From the NCBI GenBank assembly GCA_965226755.1, contig CBDDDT010000002.1, positions 1 to 64,000 of the forward strand: a stretch of 64,000 bases of DNA, written 5' to 3'. Below, in pieces: positions 1-7,818 of the stretch. Both the position numbers and the translations under genes were made by a program. The first letter of the stretch is position 1, and the number at the start of each line of letters is the position of its first letter. This DNA is from Bog-113 sp965226755. GTDB lineage: Bacteria; Acidobacteriota; Terriglobia; Bryobacterales; Bryobacteraceae. Under the pieces are notes generated by a model. The model did not search any database. It saw only the letters and a program-made list of their open reading frames with translations, and was not told the DNA's origin.

Positions 1-399
1 ACATTCACGCTGGCAACGGCTTCACTCCGCTGCGGCCACGAAGATCGTGCAGCATCTACATGCACGGCATAAATGCAAGATGTGTATGCAAGCCGTGTAC
101 CGATACCCTCAACCGCTCACGATTCCATCTCCTTGCCACCTCGTTCCGGCCGAAGTGTATGAATTTTCGTGATCCGAGTGCAAGATAAACTATATTTCTA
201 TGACAAATGATTTTGCGCTGCGGTCCGCCTCTGCCGGAGTTTGCCGGTTCTCGACGGGCCCAAAGGTCAGCGGGTACGCGCTGCCTGAGGCCCGGCGTGC
301 CCGCCCGGCAAAAACCCTTGCGATTTGTCATGCTATTATATCATATTAAGGCCGAGGCCGCTGCCAGCTCGGCGAGGCAACAAGACGGAGCCTGCGGCA
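1..399. other. Intergenic region with an inverted repeat, no gene
   Basis: No convincing coding region is seen; the open frames here have no recognisable protein character. A perfect 9-base inverted repeat (ATGACAAAT at 200-208, ATTTGTCAT at 323-331) lies upstream of the hydrolase start at 400, and AT-rich stretches (TATATTTCT before the first arm, CTATTATAT after the second) flank both arms. It may be a promoter region with paired regulator sites. Confidence 0.4.
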
Positions 400-1266
400 A
401 TGATCCTTTCTGAAAAAGCCACGATCCGCCGGGCTTTTGCCGATGTTTCGCACGGCCAGATCCATTATCGCAGCGCGGGTAGCGGCACGCCATTGCTGGC
501 GCTGCATGCGTCGCCAGGCAGTTCGAAACAGCTCGTTACTCTCATCGGCGACCTGTCCGGCGCCCGGCAGGTGATTGCGCCGGACACTGCAGGTAACGGC
601 GACAGCGAAAGACTGCCGCTGGATGCACCACGTATCGAAGATCTGGCAGCCGTGCTCCCCGGATTCCTCGATGCGCTGCAGCTCGACCGGGTCGACCTGT
701 ACGGCTCGCACACGGGGGCCGCGATCGCCGCCGAACTCGCCATCCTGATCCCAGGCCGTATCCGCCGCGTGGTGCTCGACGGCGTTCAGGTGCTGACGCC
801 GGAGGCGCGTGAGGAGATCATGGCGCGCTACGCCTTTCCGTTTCCGGCAGACCTGGACGGCGCCTATCTGATGCGTGTCTTCCAGTTCTGCCGCGACCAG
901 TATCTCTTCTATCCCTGGTACGATCGCACCAGGCAGGGCCAGCGACGTGGCGGCCTGCCGAAGCCCAACGACCTGCATAACTGGGTGGTCGAGGTCCTGA
1001 AAGCGAACGAGACCTACCACCTTAACTACCGGGCAGCTTTCCAATGGGAGGCATTGACGCGGTTGCCGATGGTGACCTTGCCAACGCTCGTCATCGCCGC
1101 CGCGAACGACCCTTTGGCCGAGGAGACAAGCCAGGCGGCGAAGGCACTTCCGGACGGACGCTTCGTAGCCCTTCCCCGCTTCGATGCGCCGGAGTTCGGC
1201 GTGCGCCGTCTCGCAGTGATCGAGGCCTTCCTGGCCGGACAGGCCTACAACCCGGCGGCCGGCTGA
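400..1266 (+). CDS. Alpha/beta-hydrolase-fold protein with His at the nucleophile elbow
   Basis: A 288-residue alpha/beta-hydrolase-fold protein, probably cytoplasmic. The oxyanion region is LHASPGSSK (about 35-43), followed by DTAGNGDSE (about 62-70). The nucleophile elbow reads G-S-H-T-G (102-106), so the usual Ser/Cys/Asp position is His104. The C-terminal region has LPRFDAPEF where family members normally carry the catalytic His. A classical Ser-His-Asp triad is therefore not evident, and the enzyme may be a lyase, a cofactor-free oxygenase relative or a non-canonical hydrolase. The ATG at 400 starts the conserved fold; an in-frame extension to 325 has no conserved features. The next gene begins one base after the stop. 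A paralogue with the same elbow feature starts at 7819. The specific substrate is unknown. Confidence 0.75.
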   Translation: MILSEKATIRRAFADVSHGQIHYRSAGSGTPLLALHASPGSSKQLVTLIGDLSGARQVIAPDTAGNGDSERLPLDAPRIEDLAAVLPGFLDALQLDRVDLYGSHTGAAIAAELAILIPGRIRRVVLDGVQVLTPEAREEIMARYAFPFPADLDGAYLMRVFQFCRDQYLFYPWYDRTRQGQRRGGLPKPNDLHNWVVEVLKANETYHLNYRAAFQWEALTRLPMVTLPTLVIAAANDPLAEETSQAAKALPDGRFVALPRFDAPEFGVRRLAVIEAFLAGQAYNPAAG

Positions 1267-1267
1267 G

Positions 1268-1929
1268 ATGCTGGGGCTTGCCTTGCTGACGCTGCTCCAC
1301 ATTCTGGTGCCGATCTATTGGCTTGGCGGCGACCTTGGCGCTTTCTACAGCTCGGGGTTCCTGATCGACCCGAAAAGAACCGTAGCCGAACGCATGCTGG
1401 CGCTTACCATCCTGAACAATATCGACATGGCGCCGCGCACGACACTGATCCTCGCCTTGCCGACCGGCCTGCTGCTCGCCTGGGCGAATGGCTGGGTCTC
1501 GCTACCGGGCCTTGCTGTGTTGGCCGTCTGCATCGGCGCGCTGACCTGGCTCGCGATCGCCTGGGCGCTCCACCTCAGGCATGGCGCCCCCGCCGGAGGG
1601 CTCAGGCGCATAGACCTCGCTATCCGCTGGACCGTGCTCGCGGCGCTTGTGGTCATCGGTCTGCTCGGCGTCGCACATCTTATCGCGTTGCCGCTGTTCA
1701 TTGCGCTGAAGCTTCTTCTCCTCGCCGCTGCCATCGCGCTCGGCCTTTTGGTGCGCCGCCTGCTGATACCGCTGTTTGCGCCATTGCAGCAATGCGCCGG
1801 GAGGGCGCGTCCACGTTGGAGGGCGATCGCACCATCGCCGGGGTGATCGCACGCACCCGGCCGGCGGTGCTGCTGATCTGGGTGCTGGTGCTGGCGGCGA
1901 GCCTGCTCGGGCTCGCCAAGCCATTGTGA
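1268..1929 (+). CDS. Integral membrane protein, DUF2269/CopD-like, frameshifted
   Basis: A hydrophobic protein with about five or six membrane segments, beginning LHILVPIYWLGGDL, which recalls DUF2269/CopD-type membrane proteins. The frame opened at 1268 stays hydrophobic to about 1790, then becomes an unlikely Arg-rich tail ending at 1846. The overlapping frame ending at 1929 supplies the natural continuation REGASTLEGDRTIAG and a last membrane helix (VLLIWVLVLAASLLGLA). One missing or two extra bases near 1790-1810 would reconcile them. It directly follows the hydrolase at 400-1266 and is likely co-transcribed. Function is unknown; the frameshift could be a sequencing error or a true mutation. 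Confidence 0.55.
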
Positions 1930-2014
1930 AGCGACTTCACCGTCACGTTGAAGATCGGGCAGCCTGAAGCAGAAAAACCACCACACGGCGCCCGGTCATG
2001 CACGACAATGCCGC

Positions 2015-2701
2015 TTACCAGGGCAGATCGGCGTCGAAACGATCGACGAAGCGCAACCCTGCCCGGCCACGATTGGCTTCGATCATGTCAGCCACTTTCG
2101 GAATGCTCTCTTCGATCGAAAGAAGGGCCGCCGAACCGCCCATTTCCGTGCGCACCCAGCCCGGTGCCACCAGCAGCAAGGCGCGCGGCGGAGACGCGAA
2201 GCGCGCGGCAAATCCTTTCATCAACATGTTCAGGGCTGCCTTGCTGGCCGAATACAGGGTCCAGAAGCCGTTATTCCTGGATACGCTGCCCAGCTCGGAG
2301 CTCATGATCGCGATCACCCCGCCTTCGGGCACCAGAGGAGCGAGCCATTCCGCGCTGCGGGCCGGGGCGAGCGCATTGGTGAGCATCATGTCGAGAAAGT
2401 CGCGCTCATCGGCGGTGGCTGGGTTCGCATCGGTTGCGCGCGCGATGCCGGCATTGATGAACACCACGTCGATGCGGCGTCCCTGCAGCCGGGCCGCGAG
2501 GCTTCGTACCGTTTCGGCCTTGTCGACATCCGCCGTCTCGATCTCGATGGATTCGGCGAAATGCGTGGCGAGCGCGGACAGTCCCGGCGACTCGCCGCGC
2601 GCGGTGGCGATCACGCGCCAGCCACGCTTCAGCCATTCCGCCGCCAGCGCCAATCCGAGCCCACGCGAGGCGCCGACGATAAGAGCCGTCTGTTGCGTCA
2701 T
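2015..2701 (-). CDS. Short-chain dehydrogenase/reductase
   Basis: A 228-residue classical SDR-fold oxidoreductase. It has the N-terminal NAD(P)-binding motif GASRGLG (about 10-16), an NAG motif (INAG), a catalytic serine in IMSSELGS and the YSASK catalytic Tyr-Lys pair. The length fits the compact SDRs related to CsgA or sniffer that reduce carbonyls with NAD(P)H. The ATG at 2701 gives the expected short lead before the Rossmann motif. It is on the minus strand, convergent with the membrane-protein gene and separated from the next SDR upstream by an intergenic stem-loop repeat. Substrate cannot be told from sequence; context suggests a carbonyl intermediate of a catabolic route. Confidence 0.8.
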   Translation of the reverse strand: MTQQTALIVGASRGLGLALAAEWLKRGWRVIATARGESPGLSALATHFAESIEIETADVDKAETVRSLAARLQGRRIDVVFINAGIARATDANPATADERDFLDMMLTNALAPARSAEWLAPLVPEGGVIAIMSSELGSVSRNNGFWTLYSASKAALNMLMKGFAARFASPPRALLLVAPGWVRTEMGGSAALLSIEESIPKVADMIEANRGRAGLRFVDRFDADLPW

Positions 2702-2769
2702 TTCCTAACTCCTCTTGCCGGCACAGCCTCTCCGGCGAATTCAGCAATCTCGCTGCAGGCGCATGACAT

Positions 2770-2814
2770 AAAAGTCTTTTGGTTCTTTTCTTCAGAAAAG
2801 AACACTCTTGCTTC
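2770..2814. repeat. Dispersed stem-loop repeat, copy 1
   Basis: An AT-rich element in a GC-rich background. A perfect stem (GTTCTTTTC at 2782-2790, GAAAAGAAC at 2795-2803) has the loop TTCA, preceded by AAAAGT and followed by CTTGCTT. A second copy in the same orientation lies at 6842-6884 with a compensatory base-pair change in the stem. It may act as a terminator or an intergenic palindromic repeat. Confidence 0.8.
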
Positions 2815-2820
2815 CTCGGA

Positions 2821-3657
2821 TTAGTGTGGCTCCTCGCCCCCCGACACATTCATCGATTCCGCGGTGACATAGCCACTCTCCGGCTGGCACAGAAACGCCA
2901 CCGCGTTGGCGGTGTCCGCCGGCACCCCAGGCCGCCCCATCGGAATACGCCCGGCCATGTCCAGCAGATATTGTTCCACCGTCTTGCCCTGCCGCTCGGC
3001 GAAATAGCTGTTCTGCCACGCGCCCAGCCCGGTGGTGACGTGGTTGGGACACACATTGTTCACCGTTATGCCGTGGGGCCCCAGCTCGATCGCCGCCGAG
3101 CGTGCCAGCCCCACCAGCCCGTGCTTGGAGGCGCTATAGGCCTGCGCACAGGGAAACCCGCTTTTGGCGGCCTGCGAGGCGATGTTGACGATACGGCCGC
3201 CTTTGCCCTGGGCGATCATGCGCTGGGCCGCGGCGCGCAAGCCGTAAAAGGCGCCGGTGAGGTTCACATCTATCACCGCGCCCCAGTCTTCGGGCGAGAC
3301 CTCCATCAGCGGCTTCATGATGTAGCCGATGCCGGCATTGTTTACCCAGATATCCAGGCTGCCATGGGTGGTGACAGCATGGGCTGCCAGTGCATCCACT
3401 TCCGGCCATGACCGCACGTCGCAGGCCTGGCAGCTGACCTGCACGCCCAGGGCTGCAATGTCGTGCGCGATGGCTTCCAGCTCCGGCAACGCGCCGATCA
3501 TGGATTCCGGCGTCGCGGCGTCGCGGGAGCGGCCGATATCGGACAGCACAATGGAGGCACCTTCGCGCGCGAGGCGCAGCGCGATGGCTTCGCCAAGGCC
3601 GCCGCGACGGCCTGAGCCGGTGATGACGGCGACTTGACCTGACAGCGTCCCGCTCAC
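2821..3657 (-). CDS. Short-chain dehydrogenase/reductase (FabG/BDH-like)
   Basis: A 278-residue SDR with the glycine-rich motif TGSGRRGGLG near the N-terminus, DIGRS after beta-2, a CDV motif, NNAG, catalytic Ser in NIASQ, YSASK, and the N-[IV]-[CV]-P motif of classical SDRs. GTG at 3657 is chosen because it overlaps the stop of the upstream gene by four bases (GTGA), implying translational coupling; longer frames reach further upstream but run antisense-like through the REDY-like gene. The C-terminus ends in a conserved-looking GYVTAESMNVSGG segment, typical of FabG-like enzymes. It probably oxidises or reduces a hydroxyl/keto intermediate together with the neighbouring oxidase and quinone reductase genes. 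Confidence 0.85.
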   Translation of the reverse strand: MSGTLSGQVAVITGSGRRGGLGEAIALRLAREGASIVLSDIGRSRDAATPESMIGALPELEAIAHDIAALGVQVSCQACDVRSWPEVDALAAHAVTTHGSLDIWVNNAGIGYIMKPLMEVSPEDWGAVIDVNLTGAFYGLRAAAQRMIAQGKGGRIVNIASQAAKSGFPCAQAYSASKHGLVGLARSAAIELGPHGITVNNVCPNHVTTGLGAWQNSYFAERQGKTVEQYLLDMAGRIPMGRPGVPADTANAVAFLCQPESGYVTAESMNVSGGEEPH

Positions 3658-3965
3658 GGTGCGGTCACCGGGCGGGTCATGATGAAGATCGGTGTCGACC
3701 ATTCCTGGAACTGGGCGGCGATATCGGCCATTCGCGGCGTCGAGACGTCGGTGCCGAATGCGGACATGTCGTTCACGTCGAGGATTTCGATGTAGTCGTA
3801 GGGCGGCTTGCCGCCACCAAAGAGCTCGGTCGCCGCGAAGAGCTCGAAGCGGTCGACGGAGCCGAGCGCATTGACGGTGGGCAGGTCGGTGCGCGCAGCC
3901 CAGGCTTCGTAGGCGGCGCGGCTTTTTCCCGGTTTGAGGGTCACCAGGACAATGATGCGGGTCAT
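3654..3965 (-). CDS. Small HapK/REDY-like protein
   Basis: A 103-residue soluble protein, likely a dimeric alpha/beta-barrel (Dabb)-type fold. It opens MTRIIVLVTLKPG and contains TDLPTVNALGSVDRFE and PYDYIEILDV, segments I associate with proteins annotated as REDY-like/HapK, seen beside aromatic or ring-compound oxidation genes. Catalytic role is uncertain. ATG at 3965 is chosen over an upstream in-frame ATG at 4025 because conservation begins there and a purine-rich GAGGAAA precedes it. It is translationally coupled to the downstream SDR (GTGA overlap at 3654-3657) and diverges from the FAD oxidase at 4180. Confidence 0.65.
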   Translation of the reverse strand: MTRIIVLVTLKPGKSRAAYEAWAARTDLPTVNALGSVDRFELFAATELFGGGKPPYDYIEILDVNDMSAFGTDVSTPRMADIAAQFQEWSTPIFIMTRPVTAP

Positions 3966-4179
3966 GCTGTTTTCCTCTCGGCAAGCCACCCTGCGCGGCA
4001 ACGATATGTTATATAGGTATGCCAATTCAAGGAAAGCGACTTTTGCAGTCGGACGGCGCGCAGCTTCGCGTATTCGGTAAATATGCCGGCGATCGGCGCG
4101 GTCTTCGTCCTTGGCCTTGCAGGCTGGCTCTATTTGTTATATTATTAAGACTTAATAGTCTTGCCGTTGAGGGACCGCC
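3966..4179. promoter_or_regulatory. Divergent promoter region with candidate operators
   Basis: This 214-base spacer separates the divergent HapK-like and FAD-oxidase genes. It holds a palindrome AAGACT-TAAT-AGTCTT at 4147-4162, only 17 bases before the oxidase ATG, and two direct copies of TGTTATAT (4007-4014 and 4135-4142), one near each gene start. The AT-rich sites stand out in a GC-rich background. A local regulator could bind here, but no regulator gene is present in this block. Confidence 0.4.
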
Positions 4180-5805
4180 ATGCAGACGGCGTCGATCACC
4201 CATTTGACCGAAACTGCCGCGGCGGAGCTGGCCGAGGTGCTCGGCCGCATTGTCGGCGCGCAGAACGTCCATCTCGATGAAACGCGGCGGCGGTTGCATA
4301 GCCAGGATATCTGGCAGCAGGCCGGCGCCGTGGTGGCGCTCGTGGTCGCACCCTGCTCCACGGACGAGACGGCGCAGATCGTGCGGGCCATCCATGAATC
4401 GGGTTTTGCGATCGCCCCGCGCGGCGCGGGCATGAGTTACACCGGCGGCTATGTGCCCGCGGGCGAGCGCACCGTGTCGCTCGACATGTCGCGTATGAAC
4501 AGCATTCTGCGTGTCAGCCGTGACGACATGGTGGTGACCGTCCAGGCCGGTGTGACCTGGAAGGCACTCGGCGAGGCCCTCGCACCGCTCGGGCTGCGCA
4601 CCCCGTTCTGGGGGCCGATGTCGGGCCTGAAATCCACCATCGGCGGCGGGGTGTCCCAGCTCAACGCGATGTTCGGCGCCGGCCAGTACGGCACGTCGAG
4701 CGAGAGCCTGGTGGCCTTGTCGGTGGTGCTGGCAGATGGCCGCGTGCTGCGCACCGGCGCGCGTGGCGCTGACGGAGATACGCCGTTCTACCGCCATTTC
4801 GGGCCGGATCTGGCCGGATTGTTCTGCGGCGATTGCGGTGTGTTCGGGGTGAAGACCGAGATCACCCTGCGGCTGATGGCAGCGCCCCCCCATGAAGACC
4901 ATGCATCGTTTTCGTTCCCCACCGGTGGCAGCCTGCTGCATGCGATGGCGGCGATCGCGCGGGCGGGCATCGCCTGCGAGACCTGCGCCTTCGATCCGGG
5001 CCTGACGTCGGTGCGCCTTGCGCGCGCCTCGCTCTCTGCCGACGTGAAGACCCTGGGTGCCGTGATCTCCAAGGAAAAGTCGATTGCGCACGGGCTGTTC
5101 GCAGCCGCGAAAATGGCTTTGGGCGGGCGCAAATTCGTCGAGGCGGATGAATATCCGTTGCATGTGGTGTGCGAAGGCCGCTCGGCCGCCGGGGTGCGTG
5201 CGGACATGGCGGCACTTCGCCGGCTCGCGGTCGCCGAAGGTGGGGTGGAGATCGCGAACACCATCGCCAAGGTGATACGCGCCATGCCATTTCCGGAGAT
5301 GAATTCGATGGTGGGGCCGACCGGCGAGGCCTGGGTGCCCATACACGGCGTGGTCTCCCTCTCCAGCGCGCCGCGTATCCTGGCCGAGATACACGCTGTC
5401 TATGCCGAACTGGCGGCGGCGCATGCGGCCGCGGGGGTCAAGACCGGCTTCTTGTTCACCACCATGTCCAGCAACGCCATCATCATCGAGCCTGTGTTCT
5501 TTTGGCCCGAAGGCTGGCGCGACATACATGCCGCGGCCATTACGCCCGCGCATTTGGCGCGCTTGACGCAGCGCCCACCCAACCCGCAGGCGCGCGAGGT
5601 GGTGATGCAGACACGCCGCGCGGTGCTGGCGATTTTCGCCCGCCACGGCGCCGGCCATTTCCAGATCGGCCGCACCTATCCGTATCGCGAAAGCCGCGAT
5701 GCCGCTTCGATCGGTCTGCTCGACGCCATCAAGCATTTTGCCGACCCGTCGGTGCAGCTCAACCCGGGCGTTCTGGGCTTTGCGGGCCCGGACCACGCGC
5801 GATGA
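4180..5805 (+). CDS. FAD-linked oxidase (VAO/GlcD superfamily)
   Basis: A 541-residue flavoprotein of the vanillyl-alcohol-oxidase/GlcD superfamily. The N-terminal FAD-binding half shows the PCMH features APRGAGMSYTGG (about 84-95), VTVQAGVTWKALGE (about 125-138), GGGVSQLNAMFGAGQYG and CGVFGVKTEITLRL. The C-terminal substrate-binding half ends QLNPGVLGF, a common C-terminal signature (LNPG). Members oxidise alcohols, hydroxyacids or aryl ethers and pass electrons to O2, cytochromes or quinones. The ATG at 4180 follows the operator-like palindrome. Its stop overlaps the ATG of the quinone-reductase-like gene (ATGA), so the two are coupled and possibly act in sequence. Confidence 0.85.
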   Translation: MQTASITHLTETAAAELAEVLGRIVGAQNVHLDETRRRLHSQDIWQQAGAVVALVVAPCSTDETAQIVRAIHESGFAIAPRGAGMSYTGGYVPAGERTVSLDMSRMNSILRVSRDDMVVTVQAGVTWKALGEALAPLGLRTPFWGPMSGLKSTIGGGVSQLNAMFGAGQYGTSSESLVALSVVLADGRVLRTGARGADGDTPFYRHFGPDLAGLFCGDCGVFGVKTEITLRLMAAPPHEDHASFSFPTGGSLLHAMAAIARAGIACETCAFDPGLTSVRLARASLSADVKTLGAVISKEKSIAHGLFAAAKMALGGRKFVEADEYPLHVVCEGRSAAGVRADMAALRRLAVAEGGVEIANTIAKVIRAMPFPEMNSMVGPTGEAWVPIHGVVSLSSAPRILAEIHAVYAELAAAHAAAGVKTGFLFTTMSSNAIIIEPVFFWPEGWRDIHAAAITPAHLARLTQRPPNPQAREVVMQTRRAVLAIFARHGAGHFQIGRTYPYRESRDAASIGLLDAIKHFADPSVQLNPGVLGFAGPDHAR

Positions 5806-6818
5806 GGGAGACCTTCCGTGCCATACGGATGGATCGTTTCGCACCAAGTTTTCGCGAGGCCGCCGGAATCGTGGCGATGGATCTCGCGGCGCCCGGCGCA
5901 GGCGAAGTGCGCGTGCGCAACCGTTATTGCGGCGTGAACGCGATCTTCGACACGCAGATCGCGCGCAATGCCGTGGACTACGTGAAGATCCGCGTGCCGT
6001 CGCTGACCGGAGTCGAGGCCTTGGGGATCGTTGATTGCTGCGGTGCGGGGGTGACCGGATTGGCCCCCGGCAATGCGGTGGTGACGACGCGGTTTCCGGG
6101 CGGCTATCGCGACTGGAATATCGCCCCCGAAGCGCATTTCGTGCGCGTGCCGAATGAGCATCGTGACTGGCTGGCGCTGGCCTCTACCGGCGTGTCGGCG
6201 AGCATCGCCCTCGACCATGTCGCCGCCCTGCGCGACGGCGAAACGGTGGCCATTTCGGCGGCCGCCGGTGGGCTCGGGCATTTCCTCGTGCAGCTTGCCT
6301 TGCTACGTGGCTGCCATGTCGTCGCTCTGTGCGGCGGCCCGCGTAAGGGGGCGTTCCTGCGCGGGCTCGGCGCGCATCGTGTGATCGATTACCGCACGGA
6401 GTCGGTGGGCGAGATTCTCGCTGCCGAATACAAGGACAAGCTGGACGTCGCGATAGATACGGTCAGCGGCGGCATCTTCGACGCCTTTCTCGACAATATC
6501 GCGCCGCATGGACGCCTCGTGGTGGGCGGTGCCGCCGCCGACCTCGAAGGCCAGCCGGAGATCGTCACCGGGCCCCGCATCGCCCACAAGCTTTATTACA
6601 AGGGCGCATCAGTACGCGGTTTCATGAACGGGTTGCTCACGGATCTGTGGCCGGAAGCCCGCGCACGGGTGTTCGGCCTCTACGAGGCCGGAAAATTGCG
6701 TGTGGTGTACGATGAAGAGCGTTTCGTCGGCCTCGCCGGTGTTTTCGATGCGGTCGAGCATCTGCTCTCCGGACGCTCCATCGGCAAGGTCTCGGTGGAT
6801 CTGCGCGGCCACGTATAG
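5802..6818 (+). CDS. MDR-family NAD(P)H:quinone reductase/enoyl reductase-like
   Basis: A 338-residue zinc-free medium-chain dehydrogenase/reductase. It has the GroES-like N-terminal domain, then a Rossmann domain with AAAGGLGHFLVQLA (about 148-161) and the second-strand region CGGPRKGAFLRGLGAHRVIDY. No catalytic or structural zinc ligands are seen, which places it with the quinone reductase/prostaglandin reductase-like branch. It probably reduces quinones or alpha,beta-unsaturated carbonyls with NADPH. Start ATG overlaps the stop of the upstream oxidase by four bases. A stem-loop repeat follows the stop and may end transcription or protect the transcript. Confidence 0.8.
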   Translation: MRETFRAIRMDRFAPSFREAAGIVAMDLAAPGAGEVRVRNRYCGVNAIFDTQIARNAVDYVKIRVPSLTGVEALGIVDCCGAGVTGLAPGNAVVTTRFPGGYRDWNIAPEAHFVRVPNEHRDWLALASTGVSASIALDHVAALRDGETVAISAAAGGLGHFLVQLALLRGCHVVALCGGPRKGAFLRGLGAHRVIDYRTESVGEILAAEYKDKLDVAIDTVSGGIFDAFLDNIAPHGRLVVGGAAADLEGQPEIVTGPRIAHKLYYKGASVRGFMNGLLTDLWPEARARVFGLYEAGKLRVVYDEERFVGLAGVFDAVEHLLSGRSIGKVSVDLRGHV

Positions 6819-6841
6819 ACCCCCAGCGCACACCTAGGACA

Positions 6842-6884
6842 AAAAGTTTTTTGGTTCTTTTTTTCAAAAAAGAACTTCTTGCTT
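6842..6884. repeat. Dispersed stem-loop repeat, copy 2
   Basis: Second copy of the element at 2770-2814, same orientation. The stem is GTTCTTTTTT (6854-6863) with AAAAAAGAAC (6866-6875). Relative to copy 1, the ninth base of the arm is T instead of C and its partner is A instead of G, which preserves pairing. It lies between the MDR gene and the lyase gene, whose likely ribosome site AAGGAG follows at once. Confidence 0.8.
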
Positions 6885-6897
6885 TAAGGAGCACGCC

Positions 6898-7758
6898 ATG
6901 GCCAATCCCATCCTTCGTCAGAAACTCGCCGATGGCGAATTCATCGCAGCGCCCGGGATTCACGACATGATTGCCGCGGTGATGGCGAACGAAGTCGGGT
7001 TCGACATCGTCTATGGCTCCGGCTATTGGCTCGCCGCCTCCGCCTATGGCCTGCCCGACGCGGGCATCGCCACCTACACGCAGATGGTCGACCGCATGGC
7101 AACCTTGGTGCGCACCTCGCATGCGGCGGTGATTGCGGATGCCGATACGGGATATGGCGGCCTGCTCAACGTGCATCATACGGTGCGCGGGTTCGAGGCG
7201 GCCGGGGTCACCGCGATCCAGATCGAGGACCAGGAATTTCCGAAGAAATGCGGCCACACGCCGTTCAAACGCCTGGTGCCGGTGCAGGACATGGTCGAGA
7301 AGATCAAGGTGGCGATGGACGCCCGCAGCAGCGAGGATTTTCTGGTGATCGCCCGTACCGACGCGCGGCAATCCGAGGGGTTCGATGGCGCGATGCGCCG
7401 CATGGAGGCCTACGCGAAAGCGGGCGCCGATATCCTGTTTCCCGAGGCGCTGACATCGGAAGAGGAGATGCGCATCGCCTGCGCATCGTTCGACAAGCCG
7501 ATGTTCGCCAACATGGCCAATGGTGGCATTACGCCCATCCTGACGGTCCCGATGCTGCGCGAAATCGGCTATGCAATCGCCATCTTCCCCTCCATGACCT
7601 CGCTGATCGCGGCCGCCGCCATTCGCGAATCGCTGGTGCGCCTGAAGCGGGACGGGGATTGCGAGCCTGCCGATATGCCGATGACCAATTTCAAGCATTT
7701 CTGCTCGTTGATCGGCTTCGACGACGTATGGGCCTTCGAGCAGAAATGGGCGCGTTGA
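6898..7758 (+). CDS. Isocitrate lyase/PEP mutase family lyase
   Basis: A 286-residue member of the isocitrate lyase/phosphoenolpyruvate mutase superfamily. Key residues visible are the Mg-binding DADTGYGG (about 81-88), IEDQ (about 108-111), the active-site loop KKCGH, and IARTDAR. The family includes 2-methylisocitrate lyase, oxaloacetate decarboxylase, 2,3-dimethylmalate lyase and carboxyvinyl-phosphonate enzymes; the exact substrate cannot be assigned. A C-C bond-cleaving or decarboxylating step would fit the end of the catabolic route suggested by the neighbours. ATG at 6898 has a good ribosome site (AAGGAG) nine bases upstream. The next hydrolase gene follows after about 60 bases. Confidence 0.85.
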   Translation: MANPILRQKLADGEFIAAPGIHDMIAAVMANEVGFDIVYGSGYWLAASAYGLPDAGIATYTQMVDRMATLVRTSHAAVIADADTGYGGLLNVHHTVRGFEAAGVTAIQIEDQEFPKKCGHTPFKRLVPVQDMVEKIKVAMDARSSEDFLVIARTDARQSEGFDGAMRRMEAYAKAGADILFPEALTSEEEMRIACASFDKPMFANMANGGITPILTVPMLREIGYAIAIFPSMTSLIAAAAIRESLVRLKRDGDCEPADMPMTNFKHFCSLIGFDDVWAFEQKWAR

Positions 7759-7818
7759 ACAAAGGCACGCCGCGCCGATGCGCATGAGACGACGCGAGCC
7801 CGAAGGCAATTGTGGGCC

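Noticed and set aside
56..331. A 91-residue minus-strand frame in the first intergenic region
   Set aside because: It has no conserved motif, no ribosome site and overlaps the AT-rich inverted-repeat region; no reason to call it a gene.
4027..5847. A 606-residue minus-strand open frame through the FAD oxidase
   Set aside because: It is antisense to a well-supported flavoprotein, has Arg/His/Gly-rich composition and no recognisable domain; long antisense frames are normal in GC-rich DNA.
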